DNA of 64,000 nucleotides from Henckelia pumila (GCF_033568475.1 NC_133122.1:66549442-66613441); one strand, 5' to 3'; shown: positions 24,383 to 37,143, counted from the stretch's first letter. The notes: generated by a model from the letters alone, not told the origin. Translations and numbers: made by a program.

Positions 24383-26274
24383 ATGGGATATATGTGGAGG
24401 TGGTGTTAATGGGTGATCTTGATTGGGAAGAAGGTTCTTCGGGAAAAATTTACTTTTAAATCCATTGAAATTGTTTTGACTCAGGAAGATTCAGGCCAAG
24501 GCTTGTAGATTCTATTTGTCATCATAAATTTGAAATAATTGTACTCCCATTTGTCAGCAAACATTTTGTAATCCAACGAGCCAAATTGCTTGTACATTCC
24601 CATGGTATGGAAAAAAAAAATAGATTGAAATTAATTTTTTTTAATAAAATATAAAACTGCCACTATCCACATAATATAAAGGCTAAAAGATCAGCAACAC
24701 CATTTTAGTACAGGCTCCTTGTAGTAAACAACAAAGAATCCCCACTCTGCCTCATTATTTACCCAAAAGATTTAACTTTTTTTTGCAAGTTGCGCCACTA
24801 AAAGAATGTTTCCTACTTGACTCTTATTATTTCCCCGCATTCATTTTGTACTTTTTATTTGTTCGGATATCTTCCACTCATTACTTCATTCTTCAGTTTA
24901 GAGTATAACTAATTTAAATTAATACAATTTCTGCACCAAATACAAAACTTAATTCTAACATATAACTTAAAACTAAAAGCTAAAATAAATATGCTTAATT
25001 TTAAACTACAAGACCCTATTTTAAACTACAACTTAATTTTATAACTATTTTATGTATATTGTCTTTATTTAAATTACAACTTTATTTTATATTTATCATC
25101 TTACTATATCTATTATTACTATATATAAAGGAAAATGACATAAGAGAAACCGTCGTTTGGTGAAATTTTTTCACATTCCAATAATATCTTTTTAACTTCT
25201 CACTATTCACATCAAGATTGAGAAAAAAAAAATCATCCAATCATGTTAGTATATTATCTTAATAATGTAAATATCAAAATTTTATTAGATTCATATTTTC
25301 TTTTTTATATAAAAGTGCATAAAAAAACTTTATTAAAAAACTAATTTTAAAAAATAAAATATTCTAAGCACACGCATGTCGCTAGTATTTAACTAAAATT
25401 GAGGCTCCTATAGTAACTAATCTAAATTACCACATAACATATTAAGAAAGTCAAGAAACAGATTTTTTTTTAAAAAGAAAGAAAGTCAAGAAACATTTTT
25501 ATTTCTAAATGAAACGTTTTGATGCAGCCAAATATTTTAAATATAATTTTTTAAACAAAAACTATATTAACTTGTTTTTGTTTTTGCATAATATAATGAG
25601 ATCTTATAGTTTTTAATTTATTGAAATCTATCTATCCTATTCTATTCCTTTTTTTTTTTTTTTGAAGGATCCTATTCTATTCTATTTCATTAAAATTGAG
25701 TATCCTTTTACCTCACAAAAAAAAATAAAAATTGAGTATCCTTTACTAACAAAATTGCAATCAATTTTGGTGAATTACTATCCCCATTTTGTTTTAAACA
25801 CCACTCAAGATTTTTTATTTTTATTATTTTTTAATCTCATCATTTATCTATGCATATCTTTAATCAACGTCATCTGATATCTTGGATTTTGAAATATTTT
25901 TATTTTTTGATACAAATTATTGTAACTATTAATATTTTAACTAAAACTAAATTCGATGAAGTAAAAAAATATTACAATTATAAGATGGTTTAATTACACT
26001 ATTACTTATGTGAACAAGAGAACATAGGCAATAAGGGTATCCTATTGACCTATTCAAATTACAAAAGAATATACAAGATTTAAAGCATTTAAATTTGAAA
26101 TGAGTCAAATGACTAATACCAATTAAAATCTCACATGCGTGTGGAGTGCAATTATTTTACGCAAAAACAGGTATTTTCTCCCCATTGAAACCACATAATA
26201 GCTACCACGATCCCAAGACTCCCTAAAAATTATGAGTATCGACACAGCTGAACGGGGCCAACAGGCAGCGGGCT
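24383..26274. other. Intergenic region between convergent MYB and SQD2 genes
   Basis: The first 250 bases are probably the MYB 3' UTR. The rest is AT-rich with T-runs and a short duplicated phrase (ATTGAGTATCCTTT near 25696 and 25731). No coding region or clear transposon edge is seen. Confidence 0.5.
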
Positions 26275-29200
26275 CTACATTCCAATGGCAGGGGTCTTAA
26301 ACCAGCATCCAAACAACCATTCGAACCGTCTTGAGAACTGTGTTCTCTTCCTCCTCCAGAACCAAATGGCAGCGTTATACTGTTCATTTCGTATCTTACG
26401 AGTGGCTGCCCTCCAATCATACTTCTCCATTTCCGCACGTGCTGCTTTACCCACGGTTTCCCTTAGCTCTTGATCATCAAGAAGAGGCTTTAACTTGCTC
26501 AAGCAGTCCTCAAGATCTCCAGGATTGAATAGATAACCGGTTTTACCTTCCTGTTCTTGAGGAATAATATCTGGGATTCCTCCGGCACGAGCTGCGATTA
26601 CAGGAAGTCCAGATGACATAGCCTCCAGAACGACGAGTCCTAACGTCTCAGATTCTGAGGGCATGATGAAAACATCTCCACTGGCATATGCTTGCGACAG
26701 CTCCTCACCTTGTAACATACCAGTAAATACCGCAGGCAAGCCTGAGAATATCTGCTCCAGCTCCTCCCTGACAGAAGGAAACCACACTGACGAAATAAGC
26801 TTCAAAATGAATGTGTTGGACACAATAATTGACAACACTATTCTCAGAGGATATTATGTGCAACTGATTTGTTGGGTGACAATAATTGACACCACCGTCC
26901 TGTGTGACTATTATGTGACATAATGATCCGAACGTGGTACTTGAAATGCAAATGGTTTAAACTATTTGAATTGCACCCGTGCTATCAGCTATAGAACTTA
27001 ATACAAGGACAACTGCTGAATCCAACGCAATTATTTAAAAATTGTGCACGTAAATTTCATTCCTTCTCACCTATATGGTCCGTCCCCAATGAAAGCTATT
27101 CGAGCTTCTGGAAGCCTGTCTATCACCCTGTTTGAAATATGACATCAGTCATCAAGTGTTAATGCTTCCAATTTCCAAAAGCTGAATACAAGATAGCAGA
27201 TCAACAAGGAAAATACTTTTTGATGAAATCCAAACTCTTTTCAACTCCAATCCGTCCCACATGAACTATTAGCGGTTTATCCGGCTCTCCGTTGCTGAAT
27301 CAGGAAAAACTTTAGTTAAAATTATGTCAAGGTAACACAAAACACAGTGGAATTTGGAGTTACCTACCTTAAGCGCACTCTCATTGCATGGGAGCGAAAC
27401 TGGGGATGGAAGCTTTCAGAATCGACACCCTTATTCCAGAGGCGTATCTTGTTGGCTGAAGATTTGGAAAAAATTTGACAAAATCATCATTAACATTGTT
27501 CCATGAACATAAAAGACAGACACGAAGTTTCAAGAAAAATGGACTAGCTGAAATGATAAATTTCACCTGCTGTCACCCTAGCTGCTTCTAGATCCTTTGC
27601 AATGGCAACAGAAGGCACCAGGGTAAGATCTGCAGCTCTATGCAGAAATTCTGGCGAAAGATGTGTAAATATCATACATTCCAGTCCACAACATGGAAAC
27701 TAAAGTCCTAATTATAATTAAAAATGTATCTCACATACTCAATATTAACCACATTGGTTTGACTAGCCAACTGAAGGTATATCTTGGAATATATCTGCAA
27801 AATAACAGTGTATAATCAGCACTCTCAATTTGGTAAAGTAACGGGAAAATGGATTGGATCAATAACCGCTCGAAGCTCACTAGGACAATCAATTGATAGA
27901 GGGATAAATTTCAGTTTTATTAACTGTTTTCTCAACAAAATGGGAAGAGATAGGAACATACACAGGAACATGAGTGTGATACGACATTACTATAGGTACT
28001 GATAGTAATTTAGCGATGATAAGAGCACCGAACACCTGAATGCATGTCAAAACAACCAGCGAATAAGTATCTATGATCCCTAAAATGTGGTATACTAAGC
28101 AGAAGTAGAAGCATGTGGCCAACACATACCATAATCCCCGGAGATGACGCGTGAATAATATCAGGCTTGAATTTAGCAACTGCTGAAATTATTCTTGGGC
28201 TGAGTGCAAGTGAAAGTGGTACCTTTTGATACCAGGGACAAGGGAAGCTGCAACGAGAGTTTAAAATTATTATTGCACCCAAATAAAAATTGAGTAACCA
28301 AATATTTCAACATAATAGAGAATGCATGAATGAACTTAAGCCAGCATTTATCAGGCAAGAAGTTGGCAACAACCTACGTGAGCCAATCAATTTAGCTCCA
28401 TAAAATTCCTGTGGCACTCCTTCATGTGTGGTCACAACCATGACCTGCACCAAAGACCCGAAATACCAATACAAATCAATCAATTGAATCATCTAGAGAA
28501 ACTACACAAACTTAAGCCATTGTAATCGATTCTAGTCATCATCCTGCAGAGTTGAATTTGTTTCAGTTCACATTCTTCATTGCCTATTGTATAATTGTAT
28601 CAGATTTTTCAAAAGAATAAAATGGATTCCTCTATGCAGATGTTTTTCTCTTTTCAGTTTGTTGAAAATCAGGTTTCTGCATTTATTTTTATATTATTTT
28701 CAACCTTCTCCTTCGTTACAAAAACATTTCAAACCTTCCAGCAGCATGAACAGAAAGGATTGCAAACAATAAGGACATACCTCATCCCCCATCTCTCGTA
28801 GATATTTAATGAAATTCTGGAATCTGTTTTTATATCCAGAGATATAGCTGTAGATGGTACAAAAGAATGGACCGTCAAGAAAAACTCAAAACTAGACTAA
28901 CAGAAAGCACAGTATGATAACAAAAATAAAAACATATTATGATCCGAAATTTGGAATTTTAAGTAGAGATAAAGCTAACATTGTACCAGAAAAGCAAAAC
29001 AAACTATTAAAGGACAGATTACAGCTACAAAGACTATAATGGCAAGACAAATTCAGAATAGCCAGGCATAATTCTCCTCTATTACAAACCACAGAATGAA
29101 TTATCTGAATACCGATTTTACAAAAAAGCATCAAATGGGGAGCAAGAAATTCTTAGTCACCAAAGCACAATAATCAAAGTCCATCAATATTTAGTATATA

Positions 29201-30012
29201 CACAGTTAAACACCTCAAACCGACAAATTCATACCATCAAACAGAATGATCAAAAGAAACTAAAAATTACTAAGATCGAGTAATGTTACCCATAATCATG
29301 GCATTACATTTCCTTCAGCATCACAAAAATTCAAACATCCCACTTAATTTTTTCCCACCAGTCAGAGGTAAGTCTGAAATTTAGCGAAATAATAAAAATT
29401 TGTGCAATCTTGCAATTGTTAAACAGATACTTAAATGATCGCATCCATCTTTAACAATATTAACAAGTCAAATAATGGTATACTCAACTATAAGTCTTTG
29501 AATTCGGATTATTCTCCTTAATAAGTGAACTTAAAAGAGATATTTGATAAATTCCCCTCAAGAACAATATAACATTGCTCCAAACAAGTAACGCTATGAA
29601 TAAAATTCAATGCAAGGTCGAAATTAAAAACTCACGAAAAGGGAGATGGCTCAACAAAAAGAGCAATACGCCTAGGCTTAGAATACATCTCAGACTCGAC
29701 GGAGAGAGGAGGATTCTCCTTTTCATCGTCGCCTTCAACGTACTCAGCATTATCCATACTGCCGCAACTGCTCGCTGCAAGAAAGAGCCTCTCCCTACAG
29801 GTTTTAACTTTCACGATTTGAAACTCTTTACTCCATTTTAACCTCCTACAGTTTAAAGATTGATTCCTCACGCAAACCAGGCAAATGGGTTTTATGATTC
29901 TTGATTTACAACAGCAGGAAATCTGAGAACTGTAACTGCCAGAAGAGGAAGTTGAGGCAGGGAACGAAGGAGGGGAAAGAGCCGGGTTTGTAGAAACAGA
30001 ACAGGTGGCCAT
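26275..30012 (-). CDS. SQD2: Sulfoquinovosyltransferase SQD2 (plastid sulfolipid synthase)
   Basis: Eleven exons on the minus strand: 29636-30012, 28781-28847, 28374-28444, 28130-28247, 27962-28035, 27739-27794, 27567-27650, 27368-27455, 27217-27294, 27071-27127 and 26275-26767. They sum to 1,563 nt, 520 residues, against 510 in Arabidopsis. Every junction is GT-AG and every phase closes. The first ~85 residues are a Ser/Cys-rich plastid transit peptide. The catalytic part is a GT4 glycosyltransferase: RRIALFVEPSPFSY, THEGVPQEFYGAK, KPDIIHASSPG, SYHTHVPVYIPRY, WNKGVDSESFHP, VGRIGVEK, FIGDGPYREE and the EX7E element within SESETLGLVVLEA. It transfers sulfoquinovose from UDP-sulfoquinovose to diacylglycerol to make the thylakoid sulfolipid SQDG, important under phosphate shortage. 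The C-terminal 20 residues differ from the remembered Arabidopsis end. Confidence 0.95.
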
Positions 30013-32584
30013 ATCTGTGACGGCGTTAAATCCTACAATTAATACTGTGTAAAAAATATTCTCGCACGATGGGAAAAGAATTTTCTTTTAGTGGGCTTGC
30101 GTTCTATTCTTGATTCATTACATGATTTCTCTTTCGTTTTTCCCCTTAATCACAAGGGAGATATGAAAAGTAAGATCAGAGTAGCCATTGAGGGGTATTC
30201 CTCCAATGGATATTCTATATTCCAGAATCGAACGATTGGGGAATAATCGGAAATGATAAAGCATATGCTTTGTATCCAATCAGGGAGGAAGATGATTTTT
30301 TTTCTGGTGGGGTCAATTTCATGGATATAGGGTTTCTTGTGGTGCCTCGGACAAGGGGAACAGCCAGGCACTATCTAAGCTCGATTGCATTAAAAAAATG
30401 TGCTCAAGTAAATACAAGTTTATAAAAGATTTTTAATCTTTTTTCAAAAGTTATAGGTAAAAATATATGATTCATGAATTGTTTTTTAAATATGTTATTG
30501 AACTAATAGTTTGAAAATTAGAAAGAAATAAACATCGCAGCCGCCTGAGTCATTAGTATTATTGTCCATTTTTGTTCATAAATCTGACCGCTTTAAAACA
30601 AGTTACTAGAAATCATACATCAAAATGGACCATATCACAAGTAAGTTGAACGCGACAATAAAGTTCATCAAGCTCATAGATGAGTACTTGAGAGTTGAAC
30701 AAGAGACAACAAAACTTAAGCTAAAGTTCAAGGAGAAATCTAAAAAAATTAATACAAGTCACTAACCACCTTAAGATCCCAATTAGTGAGACATGTTTCA
30801 AGGGATGCATGCGTTAGTGGAGTTTGATTCTCTCTACGACTCTACCAATATCTTTTCAAATGATTTTATCGCATAGAATTTGTCAAATACGATTTACTTT
30901 GTTAGCGTGATATGCACTGTATTAAATCGAAAATTTACTCAATTGATAGTTTGATACTTCCCACTTCCCACGTGCGAAGCAAGGGGCGAGCCATACTTTG
31001 GGCCATGTGGGCTAGAACCAATTTTTTTTTTTTTTTTAAAAATGATTTATATTTTTTTGGCCATTTTTTATTTATATTTTTGGGGCACTTTGGGATTAGT
31101 CCAGGTGGTCCAAAAGTAATACACAAATGAAAAAAAATATTAGCCCACAAATATACACCCATAAATTAATCATATGAACCCCAAATAAATTTATGATGTA
31201 TGGTGTTCCAAGATTTTTTTAAGAGTGATGTACTTACTGTGTGTGTGTTTTTTTTTGATGAATTTTTTTCGAATATTTTTTTTATAACCCGGATAGATTT
31301 TTTTTGTTCTGGCTCCGCCATTGGTGCGAAGGAGGCTCGAACCGCAATGTTTGCCAACCTCCCCCTCCCCACCCGAGACCTCTAGAGCCTAATTTGATTT
31401 AGAGGATTCCACTAGTACTTGGTGTCTGTGTTACGCTATCAAAACCAACCCACAAATCACAACAAGGTGTTACGGTGTAATTTTGCATAAAAATCGTGTA
31501 GTCTACCTTGTTAAAAGCTATGTTATCTTACTAATATTCAAAAAAACAAAGGAGCTCTCAACACAAAGAGCACAAGCTGTCCTACAACTAGTTTGTGGCC
31601 GGATGAATTGAAGTAATTGATCAAGCTTGAGATTGAATGGAGTGTCACTCTATTTATTATTCCGTGTTTTGTAGGTTTTCACATGACTAAGGACGGTCGT
31701 GGGCAGTGTTACAAAAGTTTTATTATCCGATTATTTGACCACAAATCCATGTCTAGCCCGTGCCAACTCAATAGCACGTCATCCGTGTAAGATCAGTAGC
31801 TTACACGGCACGCGCGCGCCGCCACACACCATTCGGGTTTCATGTGCTTGTATAAAAACTATGGCTTGATCCAATTCTACTGATCATCGGTAGTGAACTC
31901 GAGTAAATGGAACAGTCGATTTATTTGGAACACTTTGTTCCAAGAATGGCTCGTTTTGTTCAATTGAATGCACTCTGAGATTGACGGCCGGTTAATGAAA
32001 ATTCAGACTAGCTAGCTCAGCAGACATGGTCCAACTTCTGTGTGTGAGTAAATAAATTTTCCATTTGACAACAAACATCAATCTTAAATGCACTACTTTC
32101 TTTTGTTTTAAAGGTAAAAGAGTAATTAAATAGCTCAGCAGACGTCCCAGTCAAAGATTCAAAATACAAAGATCAACAGAAGCATAAGCAGCAGCAGAAA
32201 TGATGGCCAAATTATGTGCATTACTAGTACAAAATTTCATTCGAGGGAAACTAATTCTATTGAAAATATAATATTTGAAGCTTTTGCTGCTATAAAAATT
32301 TGTTGTATTTTCACGACTATATATTTTCTATTTAACTGTTCATTCTGTCATGCAATATAGAGCATGGTGACTATAAATTTTCTACAGTATAGCTTATTCT
32401 ATATATCGAAGATATAAGTCATTATATAAATGTTTTCTCTTTAATTTTTTCCCCACACAGCCACACTAACATCTATAAATACCCTACACATGCAATATCA
32501 CCTTATGCTTCTTATTTTCATACATCTCCTCTTTATTCCACGCGAAAACAGAAACACAATTTGATAAGATATTAGTAGGGAAAA
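30013..32584. other. Intergenic region upstream of SQD2
   Basis: The first few hundred bases are the SQD2 promoter and leader. From about 30,900 to 31,400 the DNA has long T-runs and phrases such as TTCTGGCTCCGCCATTGG that look like eroded transposon sequence. A CG-alternating patch (GCACGCGCGCGCC) lies near 31,810. No gene is supported. Confidence 0.45.
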
Positions 32585-32683
32585 ATGAGTAAAAGAGTGA
32601 ACTTGAGTCCTGAATTTGCAACCCTTTACACCAAACAATGTGCTAAAAAAGTTGGTGGAAACAAGAAGAGATTGATCCTCTAA
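32585..32683 (+). CDS. Possible small ORF (32 residues), unknown
   Basis: The ORF runs from ATG to TAA and encodes a short basic peptide beginning MSKRVNLSPEFATLY. A TATA-like CTATAAATACC lies about 110 bases upstream at 32474, a plausible promoter distance. The same frame stays open after the TAA for well over 150 bases and encodes a basic, Ser/Cys-rich stretch (RENVAKARRFASCRTKCSRK). The unit could therefore be a short peptide gene, a longer gene broken by a stop, or chance. I do not recognise it. Confidence 0.25.
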   Translation: MSKRVNLSPEFATLYTKQCAKKVGGNKKRLIL

Positions 32684-33129
32684 ACATGGGCATTTAGACT
32701 CCCAAAAGTCTCAAGATTTTCACTGTTCAGGTTCTTAAGGTACATCAGAGAAAATGTGGCAAAAGCTCGGCGTTTCGCATCATGTCGAACCAAGTGTTCT
32801 CGCAAAGTTTCTTCATCTTGTTTGACAGGGCTACGCGTTTTAAACGCAAAGGCATGTTATACCCTTCATTTCTCACATCGTTTAGATCAGTATATTCATT
32901 ATTTTGGTTATTAAATTATGTTGTTGCATTTGTATGTGGATATGATAGCTCAAATTTTAACTCATGCATTATTCACGTTTTTATGTATTGTGGATGATTT
33001 TTCTGCCATGGCTAGGTCTTAGTTGTTGTTCAATAGTTGATGATTGGATTAGGTCCGTTTGGATGTTGGTTTAAGATGTCTTGAACTAGTGTCAGCTAGG
33101 TGAACAGTTGAATAATTGTAAGGGTGGTC
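32684..33129. other. Intergenic, no assigned content
   Basis: Continuation of the small-ORF frame described above, then unremarkable AT-rich DNA leading into the LTR-like block. Confidence 0.4.
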
Positions 33130-34651
33130 TATCTAGCGGGCAGCTCAGGCAGAGCTCAAGCGAGTGGGTTGTCCGGGTCGGGTAAAGTGTATTAGGGTTA
33201 TATGTTATGGTTTGGTTCCGGATTATTTTATTTTGGGCCGGGTAATTTACTTAAGAGTCTAAATGTTTAGTTTATTCATTGGGTCAATTTCGTTATTGGG
33301 CCAAAGATGTTCATCGGGCTTAATTTAGTTATTGGGTCTAAAATGTTTATTGGATTTAATTTATTTATTGGGCTTGGTTGTTTATTTGGGATAAAGTGTT
33401 ATTTGGGCTTGAATGAATTGATTTAGTTATAGAGCCAAGCTTATTGGGCTTAAGATATTTATTGGAGGTTTAATTTAATAATGGAGCTAAATTTTTTAAT
33501 GAGCCTAAGTTGCTTAATTATTTGGTTGGGCTAAGTTCTAAGTTGGACTAAGTACTATTGTGCCAACCTAAGTTTTATATGGGTCATTTTAAGTATGATG
33601 GAGCTAGTCTAAGTATTTTTGGGCCAGTATAAATGTTAACGAGCCAGTCTAAGTTTATGAGTTTTAGTTAAGGGCCAACAACTCGAACTAGCCAGTGGCA
33701 AACAAAATAGTCCGTAAATATATATTTAATAGATGTATATGCATATTTTGATATAAATATGATTTTTATTATGAAAAATAAATTAAATATATATTTACGG
33801 GCAACATTTTAAGAAAATGATATTTCTAAGTTCATGATTCATGCATGTATTTTATGATGAGATAACGGGCATGTAAAAAAAATATTTTTGGGAAGTTGAA
33901 GTGATTTGTGACAAACACGGGACTGGAGGTCGGGATACCGGGCCCGATGATCTTTCCAATTACTATTATGAGTCTATGGATTCCCAAAGGTTGGGTGAAG
34001 TGGCATAGGGCGTTAGGGGTACACCCCACAGGCCGCCACCACGTACGATGAATTTAGATTGATAAATCGAATTAGGTTACACTTCACTGATATGACCTAC
34101 AGAAAATTATTTTTATGTTTATGACATGCCAATGCTTATGTTACGTATTATGTTATGATTTAGATTACGACGCAATTTATGCATACGATTTTACAATCAT
34201 GCATGCATTAGAATCCTCAGGTTATTTTTATATACATTATGTGATTGCATGTGGTTTTATTTAGTAGTACTCGTTATTAAAGGTAGAGCATGCTGGGCCT
34301 TTAGGCTCACTAGATCTAAATGGTGTGCAGGTGAGTTTTATGTTATTTAAGAGGTTGTGGTCCCGACTGGTGGTGAAGACCTCTGTGCATCCGTGGCAAG
34401 CTAGCACACCCGTGACCTTCGCGCTTTTATGTTTCAATGATTATGAGATTGTAATCAAACTATTTTCCGCATCTTATGTTATTGAGTATTTACGCATGGA
34501 TTTATAATGTGTTCAAGTATTTAAGTTTTGACATGAAATCGCTTTTTATTATGTATTAAATTTTATGAAAATCTATTTTAAGTATAGATGCATATATGTA
34601 TGGGCATATATGTAATATTTAAAAAAAAATTCCTTCGAGTTAGGGTCGTTT
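33130..34651 (+). repeat. Decayed chromovirus-type LTR (solo or truncated)
   Basis: The block has the same texture as the long LTR of element C at 59764-62401 read in reverse. It has repeated ATTGGGCTTAATTT phrases in the left half, a GGCTCACTAGATCTAAATGG region followed by GTGCAGGTGAG, and a right end with ATGTATGGGCATATATGTA, an A-run and TTCC, closing at GGTCGTTTCA. The left edge is not clear. No internal retroelement sequence adjoins, so a solo or truncated LTR is inferred. Confidence 0.5.
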
Positions 34652-34734
34652 CATCCATAATATAAAAATATTTTGTGTATTTCAAGTTAAGAATTATCAA
34701 GAATCACCAACAAATAAGGGTGTAGTACCTTTGT

Positions 34735-35300
34735 TAAAGGTGTAATATCTTTACGCAATGTCAACATGTTGATCTTGAAATATCCCCAATGTGAAAGATT
34801 AAGGATAGGGCAGCGGTCAAATTGTTTTTTTTTAAATAATTTGACCCTCCCCAATGTATTGAAATGCATAAGAGAATATCAAAATTTTTAGATCATTAAA
34901 TGAAATCCCCCAACGTGGAAGAATTAAGGATAGGGAATCGGTTGACCCTTGCGAGTGTATTGAAATGCATCGAGGGTCAAATTATTTTAAAAAAAATATT
35001 AACTCAAGTCAATTAAATGAAATGCCTCCAATGTGGAATAATTAGGAATAGAGTTTGACCCTCCCAAGTGTATTGAAAAAATTTTGGGAGGGTCAAATTT
35101 TTAGGGTTTAGGGTCTCTTGCCCATTTAATGATATGCACCCAATATGGAAAAATTAGTATATGAGAGTAATCAATTTTTTTAAAAATCATTTGACCCTCC
35201 TTATTTTGTTAAAATGCAGTGGGAAAGGTCAAATATTTTAGACTTTAATGAAATGCCCTCAATGTGGTATCTTTACGCAATGTCAAAATGTTGATCTCAA
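34735..35300. repeat. Degenerate minisatellite with hairpin arms
   Basis: Four or five diverged units of roughly 100-140 bp. Each carries a GAAATGCCCCCAATGTGGAA-type phrase and a TTGACCCTC block facing GAGGGTCAAA. The cleanest unit, at 35055-35096, is a hairpin with 13-bp perfect arms (TTGACCCTCCCAA and its complement). A further phrase, ATCTTTACGCAATGTCAA, occurs at both edges (about 34748 and 35269). Confidence 0.65.
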
Positions 35301-35394
35301 AATGCTCACAATATTTGTTCTGTTTTTTATCCTCATTTGACAACCGGTAAATCTTGTCGGAAATCTCCACCAAAAACCATAGTCTTACCTCCAA

Positions 35395-35886
35395 ATGGCA
35401 ATTGGATTTCCATATATCTTGGAAACTCTTTGTTTAAATCATGTCTTCCGTTCAAATTTATTTGGTGCTCATTTTTTGTTTTTCCAACCTACATTTTCTT
35501 CCAACCACTTGAAGGCTTGGTTCGTAGCCCAGTGGGGTCTGCCAAATTCTACCTTGCAGATTCTGTTGGAAGAGGCATGCGGCACTACTGTTGACTGCTT
35601 CTCCATTCGCCCCGGTGGTAAATGCTTTATCCCCGACACTTACCACAGTCATGCAACATTTGTACTCTCTAGCCTCGTTCGTGACAGTGGTTCGGCGGTT
35701 GAAGCCTACACCTTTAAAGGTGCAGATTTTATCACCACCACCGACCCCAGCTTCGGGGAGTGCGAGCTTCCTTCCGACTGGCTCTCTAGTACCGACGACT
35801 CCCCTACCAAAAATTGGGATCTGGTTATGGTCTTTGTATCCATTGGACTGGTCTTGTTGATTCTATTTTTACTAGTGGTGGGATGA
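35395..35886 (+). pseudogene. Degenerate X8-domain (CBM43) protein
   Basis: An open frame of 163 residues. From about residue 40 it follows the X8 carbohydrate-binding domain of plasmodesmata callose-binding and glucanase-tail proteins: GLPNSTLQILLEEACG, then DCFSIRPGGKCF, SHATFVLSSLV and TDPSFGECELP. A C-terminal hydrophobic segment (LVMVFVSIGLVLLILFLLV) suggests a membrane or GPI-type end. Two cysteines usual in the fold are absent: the domain-opening Trp-Cys reads Trp-Phe, and the Cys before the Phe-x-Gly motif is missing. There is no clear signal peptide upstream. The missing disulfide residues, the lost leader and the transposon-rich setting argue for a gene relic. The alternative is an active gene whose first exon I cannot see. 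Confidence 0.55.
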
Positions 35887-36454
35887 AAAGTTTATTCTCG
35901 CTACCATCGTCCTGGTGGTCCTGTGGTGGCGGAATAGAAACCGTCTTGGTGCTCTGTGGTGGCGGAATTTATCTACTTTTTATTATGGAATCTAGATCGA
36001 GTATTGATTTGTGGCGAACTACCATCGACATCAGATTGTGAGAACTCAATTAATCTCACATTCATCTCATCTTAAAATAACATATTAATTGATTTAGCTC
36101 ATTTTAACAGCATTATATAAAATATGGAATTCATTTTTATAGCATTTTAAACCTCACATCAACAGCCTTAGACTTAGCATCAACCCATGTGTCATCCTTT
36201 TCTGATGTAGTTTCTTGAATAGCTCATAAGGTGTTATATCACGGTTTAACTCCTCACGCTTAAAAAATAATGATGGTTAGAAATTTATGTAATGTTTTCT
36301 TTGATATTTGATATATAATAAATAAATATAAACTTAGCATTTTAATAAAATGCTCTACAAATCAGCGAGAACCCCCAAAATGTTTGACCACCCCTGTCCT
36401 TGGCCCCTTTGGATCGGTATTACTATTTTATTTTTTTTTGCTTTATCAGAATTC
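35887..36454. other. Intergenic, 3' of the X8 relic
   Basis: Contains a short direct repeat, CTGTGGTGGCGGAAT, near 35921 and 35953. Otherwise it is AT-rich and featureless. Confidence 0.4.
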
Positions 36455-36974
36455 TCTTACCATTTATAGGTGCTCTAGATATCCTTTTATTTGTTTCATA
36501 TCTGAGGAATAACCCCAAGTGGGGTTTGTGGCTTTGCACACCAGTTGCAAATCGTTTTCTTATATAGATCAGTTGTGTGTGTTTTCCAAGTTTCTCCCAC
36601 ATGATCATCATGATCAACATGCCAACGATACTTTTTCTGCATTGTATAAAGTATTTAATATAGTATAAAATGTAACATTATTAATTTTAATAAAAGCATA
36701 GTTACTCTTACCACAAACTCTTCCCAGTAGTACGCTCTAGTCTCAGCACATACCTCCATGTAACACCTAGCATGCACTGTTTCTCAACAAACGTCTTGGT
36801 TATGTAGGCCGAGATTGAATGAATCTCTAGTAGAAACCTACATTGAATACAAAATATAATAATCAAACAACAAATCAAACAACCCATAAGGTAATATAAA
36901 TAAAAGAATATGACTAATTTGCCACCTGAGGCAACGATCATGATTCTAGAATCACGTGATTGCTCAGCAGCCAT
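36455..36974 (-). pseudogene. CACTA (En/Spm) transposase-24-like remnant
   Basis: Reading the minus strand, a segment near 36730 ends in AYYWEEFV followed by a good GT donor. After an acceptor near 36643 the frame continues KKYRWHVDHDDHVGETWK and soon stops. The YYWEEFxKKYxW arrangement is that of plant Transposase_24 proteins associated with CACTA elements. A start-like MAAEQSRDSR at 36974 may be unrelated. Only a fragment is present. Confidence 0.35.
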
Positions 36975-37143
36975 CTAAACTTTCTCTACAAAAACACAAA
37001 AAACAAAATAAAATTTATACATAAACTATATTCATACACGATAACCCAATAGAAATATTAATATCCACAAAAAATGTGAGACTGATTGCTTAGCAGCCAT
37101 CTAAACTTTCTCTACAAAAACACAAAAAACAAAATAAAATTTA
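36957..37143. repeat. 126-bp tandem duplication, interrupted by the MULE
   Basis: Unit 1 is 36957-37082. Unit 2 begins at 37083, is cut by the MULE after 37143 and resumes at 43221-43285. With the transposon and one target duplication removed, unit 2 is 61 + 65 = 126 bp, the same as unit 1, with only a few substitutions. Both units end in TGTGAGAC, the first eight bases of element A's LTR. Confidence 0.9.

Noticed and set aside
28307-28492. Frame continuing through the SQD2 exon 3 donor
   Set aside because: Reading through gives no family match. The GT at 28373-28372 restores the expected Arg-Ser-Phe-Pro sequence, so an intron is the better call.
1845-30012. A plastid gene cluster (transporter, coiled-coil protein, SQD2)
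   Set aside because: Three plastid-targeted genes over 28 kb, mixed with unrelated laccase, PPR and MYB genes on both strands, is what chance gives in a plant genome.
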